In this document: positions 14,184-21,987 of the stretch, piece by piece
Position numbering within the stretch: the stretch's first letter is position 1
How the letters are laid out: each line of letters starts with the position of its first letter
NCBI GenBank assembly: GCA_002451755.1
Contig: DKDF01000050.1
Coordinates: 1 to 22,772 of the forward strand
Length of the DNA stretch: 22,772 nt
Source: Ruminococcaceae bacterium UBA6855
GTDB lineage: Bacteria; Bacillota; Clostridia; Oscillospirales; Acutalibacteraceae
Reading direction: 5' to 3'
Program-made: the position numbers and the translations under genes
The notes under the pieces: model-generated
What the model saw: only the letters and a program-made list of their open reading frames with translations
Told to the model about the DNA's origin: nothing
Database searches by the model: none

Positions 14184-15077
14184 TCAGCCCCCTATGCCGC
14201 CGGCGATTTCAACAAGGCGTTTGAGCCTGTGGTTGACGCCCGAGCGCGTGAGCGGCGGGTCGGTCATATCCGCAAGCTCGCTCAGACTCACTTCGGGGTT
14301 ATCCCGCCTCAGCTTCCCCATTTCGGCGAGCGGCGCGGGCAGGCTCTCGAGTCCGACGGTTCTTTCTATTTTTTCTATCGCTTCAACCTGCACTATCGCC
14401 GCATCGACCGTGCGGCTCAAATTGGCATTTTCAAAATTGACGCGTCTGTTGACATGGTTGACCATATCTTTGTGCATCTTGATTCCCATAAGCTCGAGCG
14501 TCGAGTTCATCGCACCGACGAGGGTCAAGAACTCCTCTATCTTCTCGCTGACTTTGAAATAGACGATATGGCTCGACTTTCTCTTGACATATTTCGGGGC
14601 GAAGCCGACCTCGTCAAGCAGCTGAATCAAATCGTTGCAAAGCTTTTTATACGAGACGGAAAACTCAAGATGATAGTTTTTCTCGGGCGAGCTTATTGTT
14701 CCGCAGGCGATGAAAACGCCGCGCAAAAACGCGCCGAAGCAGCAGTCCTCCGGGAGGTTCGCCCTGTTGATGCGCAAAGAAATGTCGCTTTCGCTGTGGC
14801 CGAAAAATTCGAGAATTCGTTTTCTGTCCGCTTCGCGGGCAACGGAAACCGTGTATTTCGACACGCCGGATGAGACGGACGGCGTTATATCAAAAAGTTC
14901 TTTTATAACATCGCAGTAGAGCTTCGCGATATTCTCGTTCTCGGTGACAAAGGATATCTCGGAGACGGAAAACATTCTGCCGAAGAGCAGCATTCCGTAG
15001 GCTCTTGCCTGTGCGCAGCAATCCGAAAGCACAGGCACCTGCGCGAGTTCCTGCTTGACATCCGATGAGAACGACAC
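14184..15077 (-). CDS. whiA: DNA-binding protein WhiA
   Basis: A 297-residue protein with a LAGLIDADG-homing-endonuclease-like N-terminal domain fused to a C-terminal helix-turn-helix. Family features include the start SFSSDVKQEL, the central AFLRGVFIACGTIS, and the C-terminal LSELADMTDPPLTRSGVNHR recognition region. In Firmicutes WhiA affects division and chromosome segregation; in actinobacteria it controls sporulation. The start is GTG at 15075-15077 with AGGAGG seven bases upstream; that ribosome site overlaps the TAG stop of rapZ, so the two are tightly linked. Confidence 0.96.
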   Translation of the reverse strand: MSFSSDVKQELAQVPVLSDCCAQARAYGMLLFGRMFSVSEISFVTENENIAKLYCDVIKELFDITPSVSSGVSKYTVSVAREADRKRILEFFGHSESDISLRINRANLPEDCCFGAFLRGVFIACGTISSPEKNYHLEFSVSYKKLCNDLIQLLDEVGFAPKYVKRKSSHIVYFKVSEKIEEFLTLVGAMNSTLELMGIKMHKDMVNHVNRRVNFENANLSRTVDAAIVQVEAIEKIERTVGLESLPAPLAEMGKLRRDNPEVSLSELADMTDPPLTRSGVNHRLKRLVEIAGGIGG

Positions 15078-15088
15078 GGTTTTTCCTC

Positions 15089-15946
15089 CTATTTTTTCAT
15101 ATCGCGGTGCTGAACGGTCGCGATGCAGCCGATTTTTTCAAGATGATCTTTCAATAATTCCGCAAAGACGACCGAGCGGTGTCTGCCGCCGGTGCAGCCG
15201 ACGGAAATGACCAGCTGGCTCTTGCCCTCTTTGCGATAAAGCGGGATAAGATAATCGAGCAGGTCGCAGAGCTTCGCTTCGAGTCCCCTCGCCTCGTCCC
15301 ACTTGAGCACATAGTCCCTGACGGGGGCTTCAAGCCCGGTGTGCTGCTTTAATTCCTCGACATAAAAAGGATTCGGCAGGCAGCGCACATCGAACATCAG
15401 ATCGGAATCGTTCGGGATGCCGTATTTGAAGCCGAAGGACACACAGTGAACTTTGAGAGCGTTGCCGGGATTGTCAAGAAACATCTCGCAGATGCGGTTC
15501 TTGCAATCGGTCGGGGTCATATGCGAGCTGTCGATAACATAATCTGCAATGCTCTTCGCGGGCTCGAGAATGCTGCGCTCTGCGGCGAGGGCATCGTTTA
15601 TCGAGCCGTTATATTTATCGAGCAGAGGGTGCTTGCGCCTCGTCTCTTTATAGCGGCGGATGAGCACATCGTCGGAGGCATCGATAAACAGGAGCTTTGT
15701 GTCGCACTTGAGCTCCTTGAGCTCGACAATGGCGTTGAACAGATCGCCGAACGACGCGCCGACGCGGATATCGGTAACAATGGCGACCTTTTCTCTTTTT
15801 TCGCGGGAATTGAGCAGAAGCTGCGCGAAGGTAGGCATAAGCTTCGGCGGCATATTATCCACGCAGAAATAGCCTATATCTTCAAGCGCATCAACAACTC
15901 TCGATTTTCCTGCACCGGACAGTCCGGTGACGATGGTTATCTCCAT
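15089..15946 (-). CDS. rapZ: RNase adapter / nucleotide-binding protein RapZ
   Basis: A 285-residue P-loop protein (YvcJ in Bacillus). Walker A is GLSGAGKS (8-15). The C-terminal domain carries SFGFKYGIPNDSDL, the FDVRCLPNPF segment and GCTGGRHRSV, all characteristic. In enterobacteria it directs RNase E to GlmZ and so controls amino-sugar synthesis; in Firmicutes it binds and hydrolyses nucleotides and affects competence. I chose the ATG at 15944-15946 (MEITIVTG) because AGGAG lies eight bases upstream and the extra 20 codons available upstream overlap that site. It sits between murB and whiA, and the usual yvcK/mgfK gene between rapZ and whiA is missing. Confidence 0.96.
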   Translation of the reverse strand: MEITIVTGLSGAGKSRVVDALEDIGYFCVDNMPPKLMPTFAQLLLNSREKREKVAIVTDIRVGASFGDLFNAIVELKELKCDTKLLFIDASDDVLIRRYKETRRKHPLLDKYNGSINDALAAERSILEPAKSIADYVIDSSHMTPTDCKNRICEMFLDNPGNALKVHCVSFGFKYGIPNDSDLMFDVRCLPNPFYVEELKQHTGLEAPVRDYVLKWDEARGLEAKLCDLLDYLIPLYRKEGKSQLVISVGCTGGRHRSVVFAELLKDHLEKIGCIATVQHRDMKK

Positions 15947-15977
15947 TTTATTTTCTCCTATAAAAACGGGTGTGCGG

Positions 15978-16883
15978 TCAGCCGATGAATCTGATCTCCG
16001 TTTCAAGCGTTACGCCGGTCTGAGCCTTGACGCGCGCCTGTACATGCTTAATAAGGCTGAGAATATCGGACGCGGTAGCGCCGCCGCGGTTGATTATGAA
16101 TCCCGCGTGCTTCTCGCTGACCTGCGCGCCGCCGACGCTGACGCCTTTAAGTCCGCACTGTTCGATGAGTGCGCCCGCAAAATGACCCTCGGGGCGCTTG
16201 AATGTGCTGCCCGCGCTGGGATATTCGAGCGGCTGCTTATCCCTGCGGCGGGAAATTATATCGTGCATAGCGCTTTTTATCTTATCCGGGTCGCCGGGAG
16301 TCAGACGGACGGAGGCGGCGGTTATGACAAGACCGCTGTCCTCATACGCGCTGTGGCGATAAGAGAGCTGCATAGCCTCGTTGTCAAGCTCGCCGGAAGT
16401 TCCGTCGGGCGAAACATATTCGCTGTTTATGAGCACATCCTTCATCTCGCCGCCGTAAGCTCCGGCGTTCATGAACACTGCACCGCCGACGGTTCCGGGT
16501 ATGCCATAGGCAAACTCGAGACCCGAGAGCGAATTTTCGAGCGCAAAGGAGCAAAGCTGAGCGAGGCTCGCGCCGCTCTGGGCGCGAACGGTGTTTTCAT
16601 CGGTCAGGGTTATTCCGCACTGCTTGCCGGTGAATATAACGGCGCCCTTTATGCCCTTATCGCTGACGAGGACATTGCTGCCCTTGCCGAGGACGAACAC
16701 CGGGATATCCTCTTTTTCGCAGAAGCGGACAAGCTTGGCGGTCTGCCCGGCATCCTCGGGAGAGAGGAACAGCTCGGCAGGTCCGCCGACTTTAAAGCTC
16801 GTATAATTTTTCATTGACACTCCGCGCTCGGCACTGCATTCGAGCGAGAGGGCGTATTTTTCCAACGCTTCGATATTATTCAT
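15978..16883 (-). CDS. murB: UDP-N-acetylenolpyruvoylglucosamine reductase
   Basis: A 301-residue cytoplasmic flavoenzyme that uses NADPH to reduce UDP-GlcNAc-enolpyruvate to UDP-MurNAc in peptidoglycan synthesis. The FAD-binding domain shows NYTSFKVGGPAE, GKGSNVLVSDKG and GIPGTVGGAVFMNAGAYGG. The C-terminal domain has YRHSAYED and the catalytic serine in SAGSTFKRP, followed by GALIEQCGLKG. Length and the absence of the long E. coli-type loop fit the type II enzymes of Gram-positive bacteria. The ATG is preceded by GGAG. It lies in the hprK block next to rapZ, a common clostridial neighbour. Confidence 0.97.
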   Translation of the reverse strand: MNNIEALEKYALSLECSAERGVSMKNYTSFKVGGPAELFLSPEDAGQTAKLVRFCEKEDIPVFVLGKGSNVLVSDKGIKGAVIFTGKQCGITLTDENTVRAQSGASLAQLCSFALENSLSGLEFAYGIPGTVGGAVFMNAGAYGGEMKDVLINSEYVSPDGTSGELDNEAMQLSYRHSAYEDSGLVITAASVRLTPGDPDKIKSAMHDIISRRRDKQPLEYPSAGSTFKRPEGHFAGALIEQCGLKGVSVGGAQVSEKHAGFIINRGGATASDILSLIKHVQARVKAQTGVTLETEIRFIG

Positions 16884-16921
16884 AATATCTCCAATATGTC
16901 GGCCGCACGGGCGGCGTTTAT

Positions 16922-17869
16922 TTATCTGTCGAGCAGAGCGGCGCCGATGAGTCCCGCGTCGTTGCCGAGTTCGGCAGAGATTATCTGAGTCTGAACCTTT
17001 GCATGGATGCTGTATCTCTCGCGCTCGACCATCTTTCTCAGCGGAACGAGCAGGTTCTCTTTTTCATGGCCGATGCCGCCGCCGATGCAGATCATATCGG
17101 GCTGAAGGGCATTGACGACATTCGTTATGCCGACTGCAAGATAGAATATATACTGATTGACGACCTTTTTGGCGGTCTCATCGCCTGCGCGCATGGCATC
17201 AAAAGAGGTTCTGCCGTTGACGCGGCTGATGTTATTGCCGACAAGATCCCACATGGCGGTATAGGGATCGTGGCGCATGGCGTCTTTGGTCTGGCGGATA
17301 AGCGCGGTGGCGGAGGAATAGCTCTCCCAGCAGCCTCTGCGCCCGCAGGTGCAGGGCTCGCCATCCGCGACGATGACCATATGACCCATCTCGCCTGCGG
17401 CATCGTTGACGCCGGTGACGAGCTTGCCGTCTATAACAATGCCGCTGCCGACTCCGGTTCCGAGGGTGATGGCGACAAAGCTGTTGACTCCCTTGCCTGC
17501 GCCCGCCTTTGCTTCGCCGAGTGCGGCGCAGTTCGCGTCGTTGTCGAGATAGATAGTCTTCTTGAGTCTCGACTCAAGGATATCGCGCGCGGGAACATTA
17601 TCGAAAGCGAGGTTGTTGGCATATTCGATAACGCCGTTCTTCTTGTTGACCGAGCCGGGGGTTCCGATACCTACGCTGACGACATCGTTCATGGTGATGC
17701 CCGCATCTATAACAGCAGCCTCGACAGCCTTGGCAACATCTTCAAGAATGGCTTCCGCCTCGCGGGGGCAATTTGTCTTGAGCTTGCCTCTGCCGATGAT
17801 TTTCATGTCTTCATTGATGACGCCGGCAACGATATTCGTGCCGCCGAGATCGACTCCTACTCTGTACAT
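16922..17869 (-). CDS. glcK: ROK-family glucokinase
   Basis: A 315-residue sugar kinase, most likely phosphorylating glucose to glucose 6-phosphate. It begins with the ATP-binding VGVDLGGTNI. It has GIGTPGSVNKKNG, the catalytic Asp111 in LDNDANCAALGEA, the second phosphate loop LGTGVGSGIV (136-145), and the ROK signature with Glu160, His163 and a zinc site of Cys173, Cys175 and Cys180 (CTCGRRGC). I chose the ATG at 17867-17869 because GGAGG lies seven bases before it and the DLGG motif is at the normal distance. It follows hprK, giving a direct carbon-metabolism context. A different hexose specificity is possible. Confidence 0.93.
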   Translation of the reverse strand: MYRVGVDLGGTNIVAGVINEDMKIIGRGKLKTNCPREAEAILEDVAKAVEAAVIDAGITMNDVVSVGIGTPGSVNKKNGVIEYANNLAFDNVPARDILESRLKKTIYLDNDANCAALGEAKAGAGKGVNSFVAITLGTGVGSGIVIDGKLVTGVNDAAGEMGHMVIVADGEPCTCGRRGCWESYSSATALIRQTKDAMRHDPYTAMWDLVGNNISRVNGRTSFDAMRAGDETAKKVVNQYIFYLAVGITNVVNALQPDMICIGGGIGHEKENLLVPLRKMVERERYSIHAKVQTQIISAELGNDAGLIGAALLDR

Positions 17870-17915
17870 TTTTTTACCTCCAGATAGACAGTTTCTCTCT
17901 CCCTGTCTTTTTATA

Positions 17916-18881
17916 TCAGAAATCATGCCAGACTTCAAGTTCCTTCTTCTCGGGAACTATATCGTCCGTCATGCCGAGCGAATGCAGCAGCTCGCGCGCC
18001 GCATTATAGCCCATTTTCTTTTGCCTGTTATTCATCGCCGCCGCTTCGATTATTATCGAAAGATTTCGTCCGGGTTTGACGGGAACGACGGTCAGCGGAA
18101 TATTTATGCCGAGTATCTCTACATACTCGTTATCGAGGCCGAGACGGTCATAGACCTTTTCGTTATCCCACGGCTCGAGCTGAACGACCATATCGATTTT
18201 CTCGGTCATTTTGACAGCGCCCATACCGAATATCCTGCGGGCGTTTATTATGCCGACGCCGCGCAGCTCGATAAAGTGGCGTATATTATCCGGCGCACTG
18301 CCGACGAGCGTTCTCGAGGAAACACGGCGGATCTCGACCGCATCGTCCGCTATCAGTCGGTGACCGCGCTTTATAAGCTCAAGGGCAGTCTCGCTCTTGC
18401 CGACGCCGCTGTCGCCGAGGATCAATACACCCTCGCCGCTGACTTCGACAAGCACGCCGTGGCGCGTGATGCGCTGGGCGAGCTCGACGCTCAGATATGA
18501 TATAAGAGTTGACATACAGCCGGAAGTGGAATCCGGGCTTGTCAAAATCGGCACGGAATATTTCTGCGCATATTCGCGCAGCTTATCCGGGCACTCGAGC
18601 GAACGGGTGATAATAACTGCGACGGGCTCGGTCGCCATCAGCCGCTCCATGCTCGCCGCGGCGGCATCCTCATCGAGGCTCGAAATATAGTTCATCTCGG
18701 CGAGACCGAGGAACTGGATACGCTCGGCATCGAAATACGCGCTGTAGCCTGCGAGCATAAGCCCGGGGCGGTTGACATCCTGCGAAGTGACATAGACATC
18801 CTCGACGGGCTTTGGCGCATAAAGTATCCCGAGTGAATTATCTTCCACTACTTTTTTGAGTGAAACGGAATATTTACCCAT
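17916..18881 (-). CDS. hprK: HPr kinase/phosphorylase
   Basis: A 321-residue bifunctional enzyme that phosphorylates HPr on a serine and removes the phosphate, setting carbon catabolite repression. The N-terminal domain is residues 1-130. The catalytic domain has His141, Walker A GDSGVGKSE (156-164), the acidic ADDAVEIRR and the family signature ELRGVGIINARRIFG, followed by the C-terminal PVKPGRNLS loop. The ATG is preceded by AGGAG. It is the first gene of the long leftward block and has a clear promoter, so it sets transcription of glcK, murB, rapZ, whiA and dnaE at least in part. Confidence 0.97.
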   Translation of the reverse strand: MGKYSVSLKKVVEDNSLGILYAPKPVEDVYVTSQDVNRPGLMLAGYSAYFDAERIQFLGLAEMNYISSLDEDAAAASMERLMATEPVAVIITRSLECPDKLREYAQKYSVPILTSPDSTSGCMSTLISYLSVELAQRITRHGVLVEVSGEGVLILGDSGVGKSETALELIKRGHRLIADDAVEIRRVSSRTLVGSAPDNIRHFIELRGVGIINARRIFGMGAVKMTEKIDMVVQLEPWDNEKVYDRLGLDNEYVEILGINIPLTVVPVKPGRNLSIIIEAAAMNNRQKKMGYNAARELLHSLGMTDDIVPEKKELEVWHDF

Positions 18882-18933
18882 ACTTCTCTCCTGTAGTTCT
18901 CCAATTGAAGAAATGATAGTGCATACGGATTAT

Positions 18934-18962
18934 ATTATAATAGATTTGGGCAAAAGTTCCAA
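18934..18962 (-). promoter_or_regulatory. promoter of the hprK block
   Basis: On the minus strand TTGGAA (18957-18962) and a perfect TATAAT (18934-18939) are exactly 17 bp apart. The predicted start at about 18927 gives a 45-nt leader to the hprK ATG. Confidence 0.8.
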
Positions 18963-19084
18963 TACCTTTTTGACTTTTTTTGAAGTTTTGGGAAGCTTTT
19001 TTTAATATTTTCAGCGGGACGGCAGAAGGATTTGAAGAACGGGAAAAAATGGAGCGGTGAGAGAATCGATATTGCAGAATTTTC

Positions 19085-19132
19085 GTGCCGCCTGCGCGGC
19101 AGCGGTGCGTCGAGGTCGCCGCACCCTACAAG
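19085..19132. repeat. GC-rich palindromic repeat B, copy 2
   Basis: Identical over 48 bp to the copy at 19243-19290 and three differences from 3525-3572. It lies in the 450-bp non-coding gap between the hprK promoter and mazF, where I see no gene. Confidence 0.88.
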
Positions 19133-19165
19133 AGCATATCGATAAAGTTGTGCAGATTTCGTGGG

Positions 19166-19215
19166 CTAACCCCTCAGTCTCGGCTCTGCCGAGCCAGCTC
19201 CCCTGCAGGGGAGCC
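19166..19215. repeat. GC-rich palindromic repeat A, copy 2
   Basis: Matches 3414-3463 at 47 of 50 positions. It contains CTCGGC-TCT-GCCGAG and the perfect palindrome CTCCCCTGCAGGGGAG. Confidence 0.88.
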
Positions 19216-19235
19216 TATGGCGGTGTTGATTTTGT
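19213..19235. repeat. short direct repeat C, copy 1
   Basis: A 23-bp sequence containing TATGGCGGTGTTGATTTTGT that is identical at 19297-19319, 84 bp away. Each copy leads into a TTTYGTGCC that opens repeat B, intact after this copy and decayed after the second. Confidence 0.75.
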
Positions 19236-19242
19236 ATATTTC

Positions 19243-19290
19243 GTGCCGCCTGCGCGGCAGCGGTGCGTCGAGGTCGCCGCACCCTACAAG
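19243..19290. repeat. GC-rich palindromic repeat B, copy 3
   Basis: An exact 48-bp duplicate of 19085-19132. It is flanked by the two copies of repeat C, suggesting that a C-plus-B unit was duplicated in tandem. Confidence 0.88.
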
Positions 19291-19296
19291 TTGCGC

Positions 19297-19319
19297 GCCT
19301 ATGGCGGTGTTGATTTTGT
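19297..19319. repeat. short direct repeat C, copy 2
   Basis: Identical to 19213-19235. It is followed at about 19328 by GTGCCAATGCAGGGCAG, which looks like a degraded start of repeat B. Confidence 0.75.
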
Positions 19320-19372
19320 GCGTTTTGTGCCAATGCAGGGCAGACGGTTTGTTTTATTCACAGAGAAAGCGA

Positions 19373-19397
19373 GCCGGAAGAGAAGCTCTCTCCCGGC
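19373..19397 (-). terminator. hairpin after mazF, probable terminator
   Basis: On the minus strand GCCGGGAGAG pairs with CTCTTCCGGC (arms 19388-19397 and 19373-19382; one G-T pair) around a five-base loop. The following sequence is pyrimidine-rich (CTTTCTCTG) rather than a pure T-run. It lies 18 bp after the mazF stop. Confidence 0.6.
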
Positions 19398-19414
19398 CGA
19401 TATCCGTTTCTATG

Positions 19415-19771
19415 TTAGACGTCCGTTTCTCTGATTCCGAGGCTGACGGAAAGAGCCTGATCCACCCTGCCCATATCCGCGCCGCCGAGCGCGCCCATCT
19501 TTTCCTTGAGGCGCTTTTTGTCGAGCGTGCGCACCTGTTCGAGCAGGACTATCGAATCCTTGGCAAGTCCGCAGCCGTCCGCATTGACTCTTATATGAGT
19601 GGGAAGGTTGGTCTTATACTTCTGGCTGGTTATCGCCGCGGCTATGACCGTCGGGCTGAAGCGGTTGCCGACATCGTTCTGAACTATCAGCACGGGTCTT
19701 ATCCCGCCCTGCTCGGAGCCGACGACGGGACTCAGATCAGCGTAGTATATATCTCCCCGTTTTACTGTCAT
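19415..19771 (-). CDS. mazF: MazF/PemK-family mRNA interferase toxin (NdoA/EndoA-like)
   Basis: A 118-residue endoribonuclease toxin of the Bacillus NdoA type. It begins MTVKRGDIYYADLSPV and contains GSEQGGIRPVLIVQND and TVIAAAITSQ. Arg25 and Thr48, which match the catalytic residues of B. subtilis MazF, are present. The enzyme cuts single-stranded mRNA at short sequence motifs. Normally an antitoxin gene (ndoAI/mazE) lies directly upstream; here the preceding gene is a lipoprotein and the 123-bp gap holds no ORF of that kind. The antitoxin must be elsewhere, or the toxin is controlled otherwise. An 11-bp inverted repeat lies just upstream. The ATG follows GGAGAG with a longish gap. Confidence 0.93.
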   Translation of the reverse strand: MTVKRGDIYYADLSPVVGSEQGGIRPVLIVQNDVGNRFSPTVIAAAITSQKYKTNLPTHIRVNADGCGLAKDSIVLLEQVRTLDKKRLKEKMGALGGADMGRVDQALSVSLGIRETDV

Positions 19772-19793
19772 TTTTAATCACTCTCCGTTTTTA

Positions 19794-19823
19794 TTGTCCG
19801 GCAAGAGTATTTTTGCCTGACAA
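19794..19823. promoter_or_regulatory. inverted repeat upstream of mazF, candidate operator
   Basis: TTGTCCGGCAA (19794-19804) and TTGCCTGACAA (19813-19823) are inverted with one mismatch and an eight-base spacer. No T-run follows on the minus strand, so a terminator is unlikely. It lies about 23 bp before the mazF ATG, where a repressor or an RNA hairpin could limit toxin production. Confidence 0.45.
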
Positions 19824-19894
19824 AAGCGCGATTAAACATTAACTTGTTATTCGGGGAGCAAAAATTTCAAGTCAGTCCATTATATGTCCTGTTT

Positions 19895-20419
19895 TTATTT
19901 GGGTGAGACATTGCGAAACTCCGCAGTCAGCAGGGCTTTCGGTATTTCGAGGCTCTGCGGCAAACCGTTATCGCCGCGGCGCAGGGTGAAATCCACGCCC
20001 GAGACGGCGCCTTTCGTCTCCCACGCGTCGCCCGTATGTACGGTCTGTGTATTCGCCGTGTCGGACGAGGTCTTGAGCGTTTTTGTTATCAGCTCGCCCA
20101 CCCCGCTCTGCGGCAGAGATGAGAGATCCGCCGAAAAAGTCAGGCTGCCGTAGCTGAATGTGCAGGTAGAGCCGCTGAGCTTCACTTTCAATCCGCGAAC
20201 GGTTGCCGGGGATGTGAACTCAAGCTGAGCTTCGGTGAGCGAAGTCTGGTCGTACTTTGCCTCATACTCGCGCTCGCCGTTTATGATATACAAATCGGCT
20301 GTGAACGCGGTCGGGATATCCGGCGGCCGGTCTTTGCTGTTTTTCAAAGGCGCGTTTTTGCATCCGAAAAGAGACAAAACAAGCAGCAAGCTTAAGATAA
20401 ACGGAAAAATTCGTTTCAA
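19895..20419 (-). CDS. lipoprotein, YdcC/LolA-like position
   Basis: A 174-residue secreted lipoprotein. Residues 1-20 form a lipoprotein signal peptide: KR at the N-terminus, a hydrophobic core and the lipobox LFGC with Cys20. The rest is beta-strand-rich and polar, compatible with a LolA-like fold, but I see no decisive motif. In Bacillus and many clostridia a lipoprotein (YdcC) lies between acpS or nnr and alr-ndoAI-ndoA; this gene holds that position between nnr and mazF. The start codon is TTG (20417-20419) with GGAG seven bases upstream. The stop lies 123 bp before mazF. Function is unknown; a sporulation-related role is possible by analogy only. Confidence 0.75.
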   Translation of the reverse strand: MKRIFPFILSLLLVLSLFGCKNAPLKNSKDRPPDIPTAFTADLYIINGEREYEAKYDQTSLTEAQLEFTSPATVRGLKVKLSGSTCTFSYGSLTFSADLSSLPQSGVGELITKTLKTSSDTANTQTVHTGDAWETKGAVSGVDFTLRRGDNGLPQSLEIPKALLTAEFRNVSPK

Positions 20420-20439
20420 GCTATCACTCCAATTGCCCG

Positions 20440-21987
20440 TTACCTCTCCAGGGTTCGCAGCACGCGCGGCAGAGCGGCTATGCAGTCGGAGGCGAGCATC
20501 GACGAGAGCGACAGTTCGCGCGCCGCGGCATCTCCGGCGGCACCGTGGATATATGCGCCGAGCACCGCCGCATCAAACGGATACACGCCCTGAGCGAGGA
20601 GCGCTAAAATGATGCCCGAGAGCATATCTCCGCTGCCGCCCTTTGCCATGCCCTGATTGCCGGTGACATTGATATACGCGTCGCGCCTGCCCGCGCCGGC
20701 TATTACCGTGCTCGCGCCTTTAAGCAGGAGCACAACGCCGTATTCATCGGCGAAGCGGCGGGCGACATTCACCCGGTCGCGCTCGATATCGGCGATACTC
20801 ATGCCGGTAAGGCGTGACATCTCGCCTGGGTGCGGAGTGAGGATAACGGGAGCTTTGATATTTTTCAGTATATCTATATTTGCGGCGAGCGCATTTATGC
20901 CGTCGGCATCTATAATCATGGGCTTTGTGCAGTTCTGCACGAGCGCGGAGACGAGTTCTTTTGTATGGAGATTGAGCCCGAGACCGCATCCGACGAGCAC
21001 AGCCGAGGATTTTTCAGCCTGTTCGACAAGCGTCGGTATCGCGCCGGACGAGAATGTTCCCGCTTCGTTTGACGGCAGGGGCAGAAGCAGTGATTCGGTG
21101 AGTTTCGGGGCTATCGCGTTATAGGCGGCATCGGGAAATGCGGCAGTCACAAGACCCGCTCCGCATCTAAGCGCCGACGAGGCGGCAAGCACTGCCGCGC
21201 CCTGCATATTGCGGCTGCCGCAGACGCTCAGAGCGCGCCCGAATGTGCCTTTGTTCGCCATAAGGCCGCGGCGCGGGAATATCTTTTTCGCCTGGGCGGG
21301 AGTCAGCACGGCGAGGGTATCGCCCTCAATGCCGTCGATAATATCGTCGTCGATGCCTATTGCGACGGTTATTATTTCGCCGCAGAGCACGCGCGCGGGT
21401 TTTAATATATGGACGGGCTTCATACACGACACGGCTATTGTGATATCCGCTTTTATGCAGCTACCCGGCACATCGCCGCTGTTGCTCTCGAGTCCGCTCG
21501 GGACATCTATCGAAACAACTTTTGCGGGCGAAGCGTTGACAGCCTCAAAGACCGCTCTCACCCGCTCGTCCTCTCTGTATTTATAGCCCGTGCCGAACAC
21601 GGCGTCGACTATCACGGCAGCAGATTCGATTGAATTTTGGGCGTTTTCCTCTCCCCAGAAGAACTCCGGGACGAGACCCGTTTCGACAGCCTTTTCGCGC
21701 ATGAGTATCGAGTCCTCGGCGGTAGGCTCGCCGAACGCCTCGACAACAGCAACATTGAAGCCTGCGAGGGCGAGCTTGCGGGCGATAACAAAGCCGTCGC
21801 CGCCGTTTTTGCCCTTTCCGCAGAGGACGCATATGAGCCCGCGCGACTGTTCAAGAGAGGCAAAGCGCTCCCTTACAGCACGCGCGCACGCACTGCCGGC
21901 GTTTTCCATCAGGCGGGTGAAGCTCATTTCCCTGTTGACCTGCGCCTGCTCGGCAGAGAACATCTGCGATGAAGTCAGAACTTTCAT
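20440..21987 (-). CDS. nnr: bifunctional NAD(P)H-hydrate epimerase / ADP-dependent dehydratase
   Basis: A 515-residue metabolite-repair enzyme that restores NAD(P)H damaged by hydration. The N-terminal epimerase domain (about 1-215) has GKGKNGGDGFVIARKL (57-72), VDAVFGTGY (127-135) and SIDVPSG (159-165). The C-terminal ribokinase-like dehydratase domain (about 225-515) has CGAGLVTAA, the segment TPHPGEMSRL (384-393) and the active-site GNQGMAKGGSGDMLSG (443-458). The start is ATG at 21985-21987 with GGAGG upstream, overlapping the stop of the preceding gene by ATGA. The extra upstream codons of the open frame are out of place. The lipoprotein gene follows after 20 bp. Confidence 0.95.
   Translation of the reverse strand: MKVLTSSQMFSAEQAQVNREMSFTRLMENAGSACARAVRERFASLEQSRGLICVLCGKGKNGGDGFVIARKLALAGFNVAVVEAFGEPTAEDSILMREKAVETGLVPEFFWGEENAQNSIESAAVIVDAVFGTGYKYREDERVRAVFEAVNASPAKVVSIDVPSGLESNSGDVPGSCIKADITIAVSCMKPVHILKPARVLCGEIITVAIGIDDDIIDGIEGDTLAVLTPAQAKKIFPRRGLMANKGTFGRALSVCGSRNMQGAAVLAASSALRCGAGLVTAAFPDAAYNAIAPKLTESLLLPLPSNEAGTFSSGAIPTLVEQAEKSSAVLVGCGLGLNLHTKELVSALVQNCTKPMIIDADGINALAANIDILKNIKAPVILTPHPGEMSRLTGMSIADIERDRVNVARRFADEYGVVLLLKGASTVIAGAGRRDAYINVTGNQGMAKGGSGDMLSGIILALLAQGVYPFDAAVLGAYIHGAAGDAAARELSLSSMLASDCIAALPRVLRTLER

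Noticed and set aside
15927..18500. Plus-strand open frames opposite murB, glcK and hprK
   Set aside because: These minus-strand genes are unmistakable. The opposite frames give low-complexity products with no family features.
19057..19777. Plus-strand frames across the repeat mosaic and mazF
   Set aside because: They are composed of repeat sequence translated in frame and the mazF complement, without start signals.
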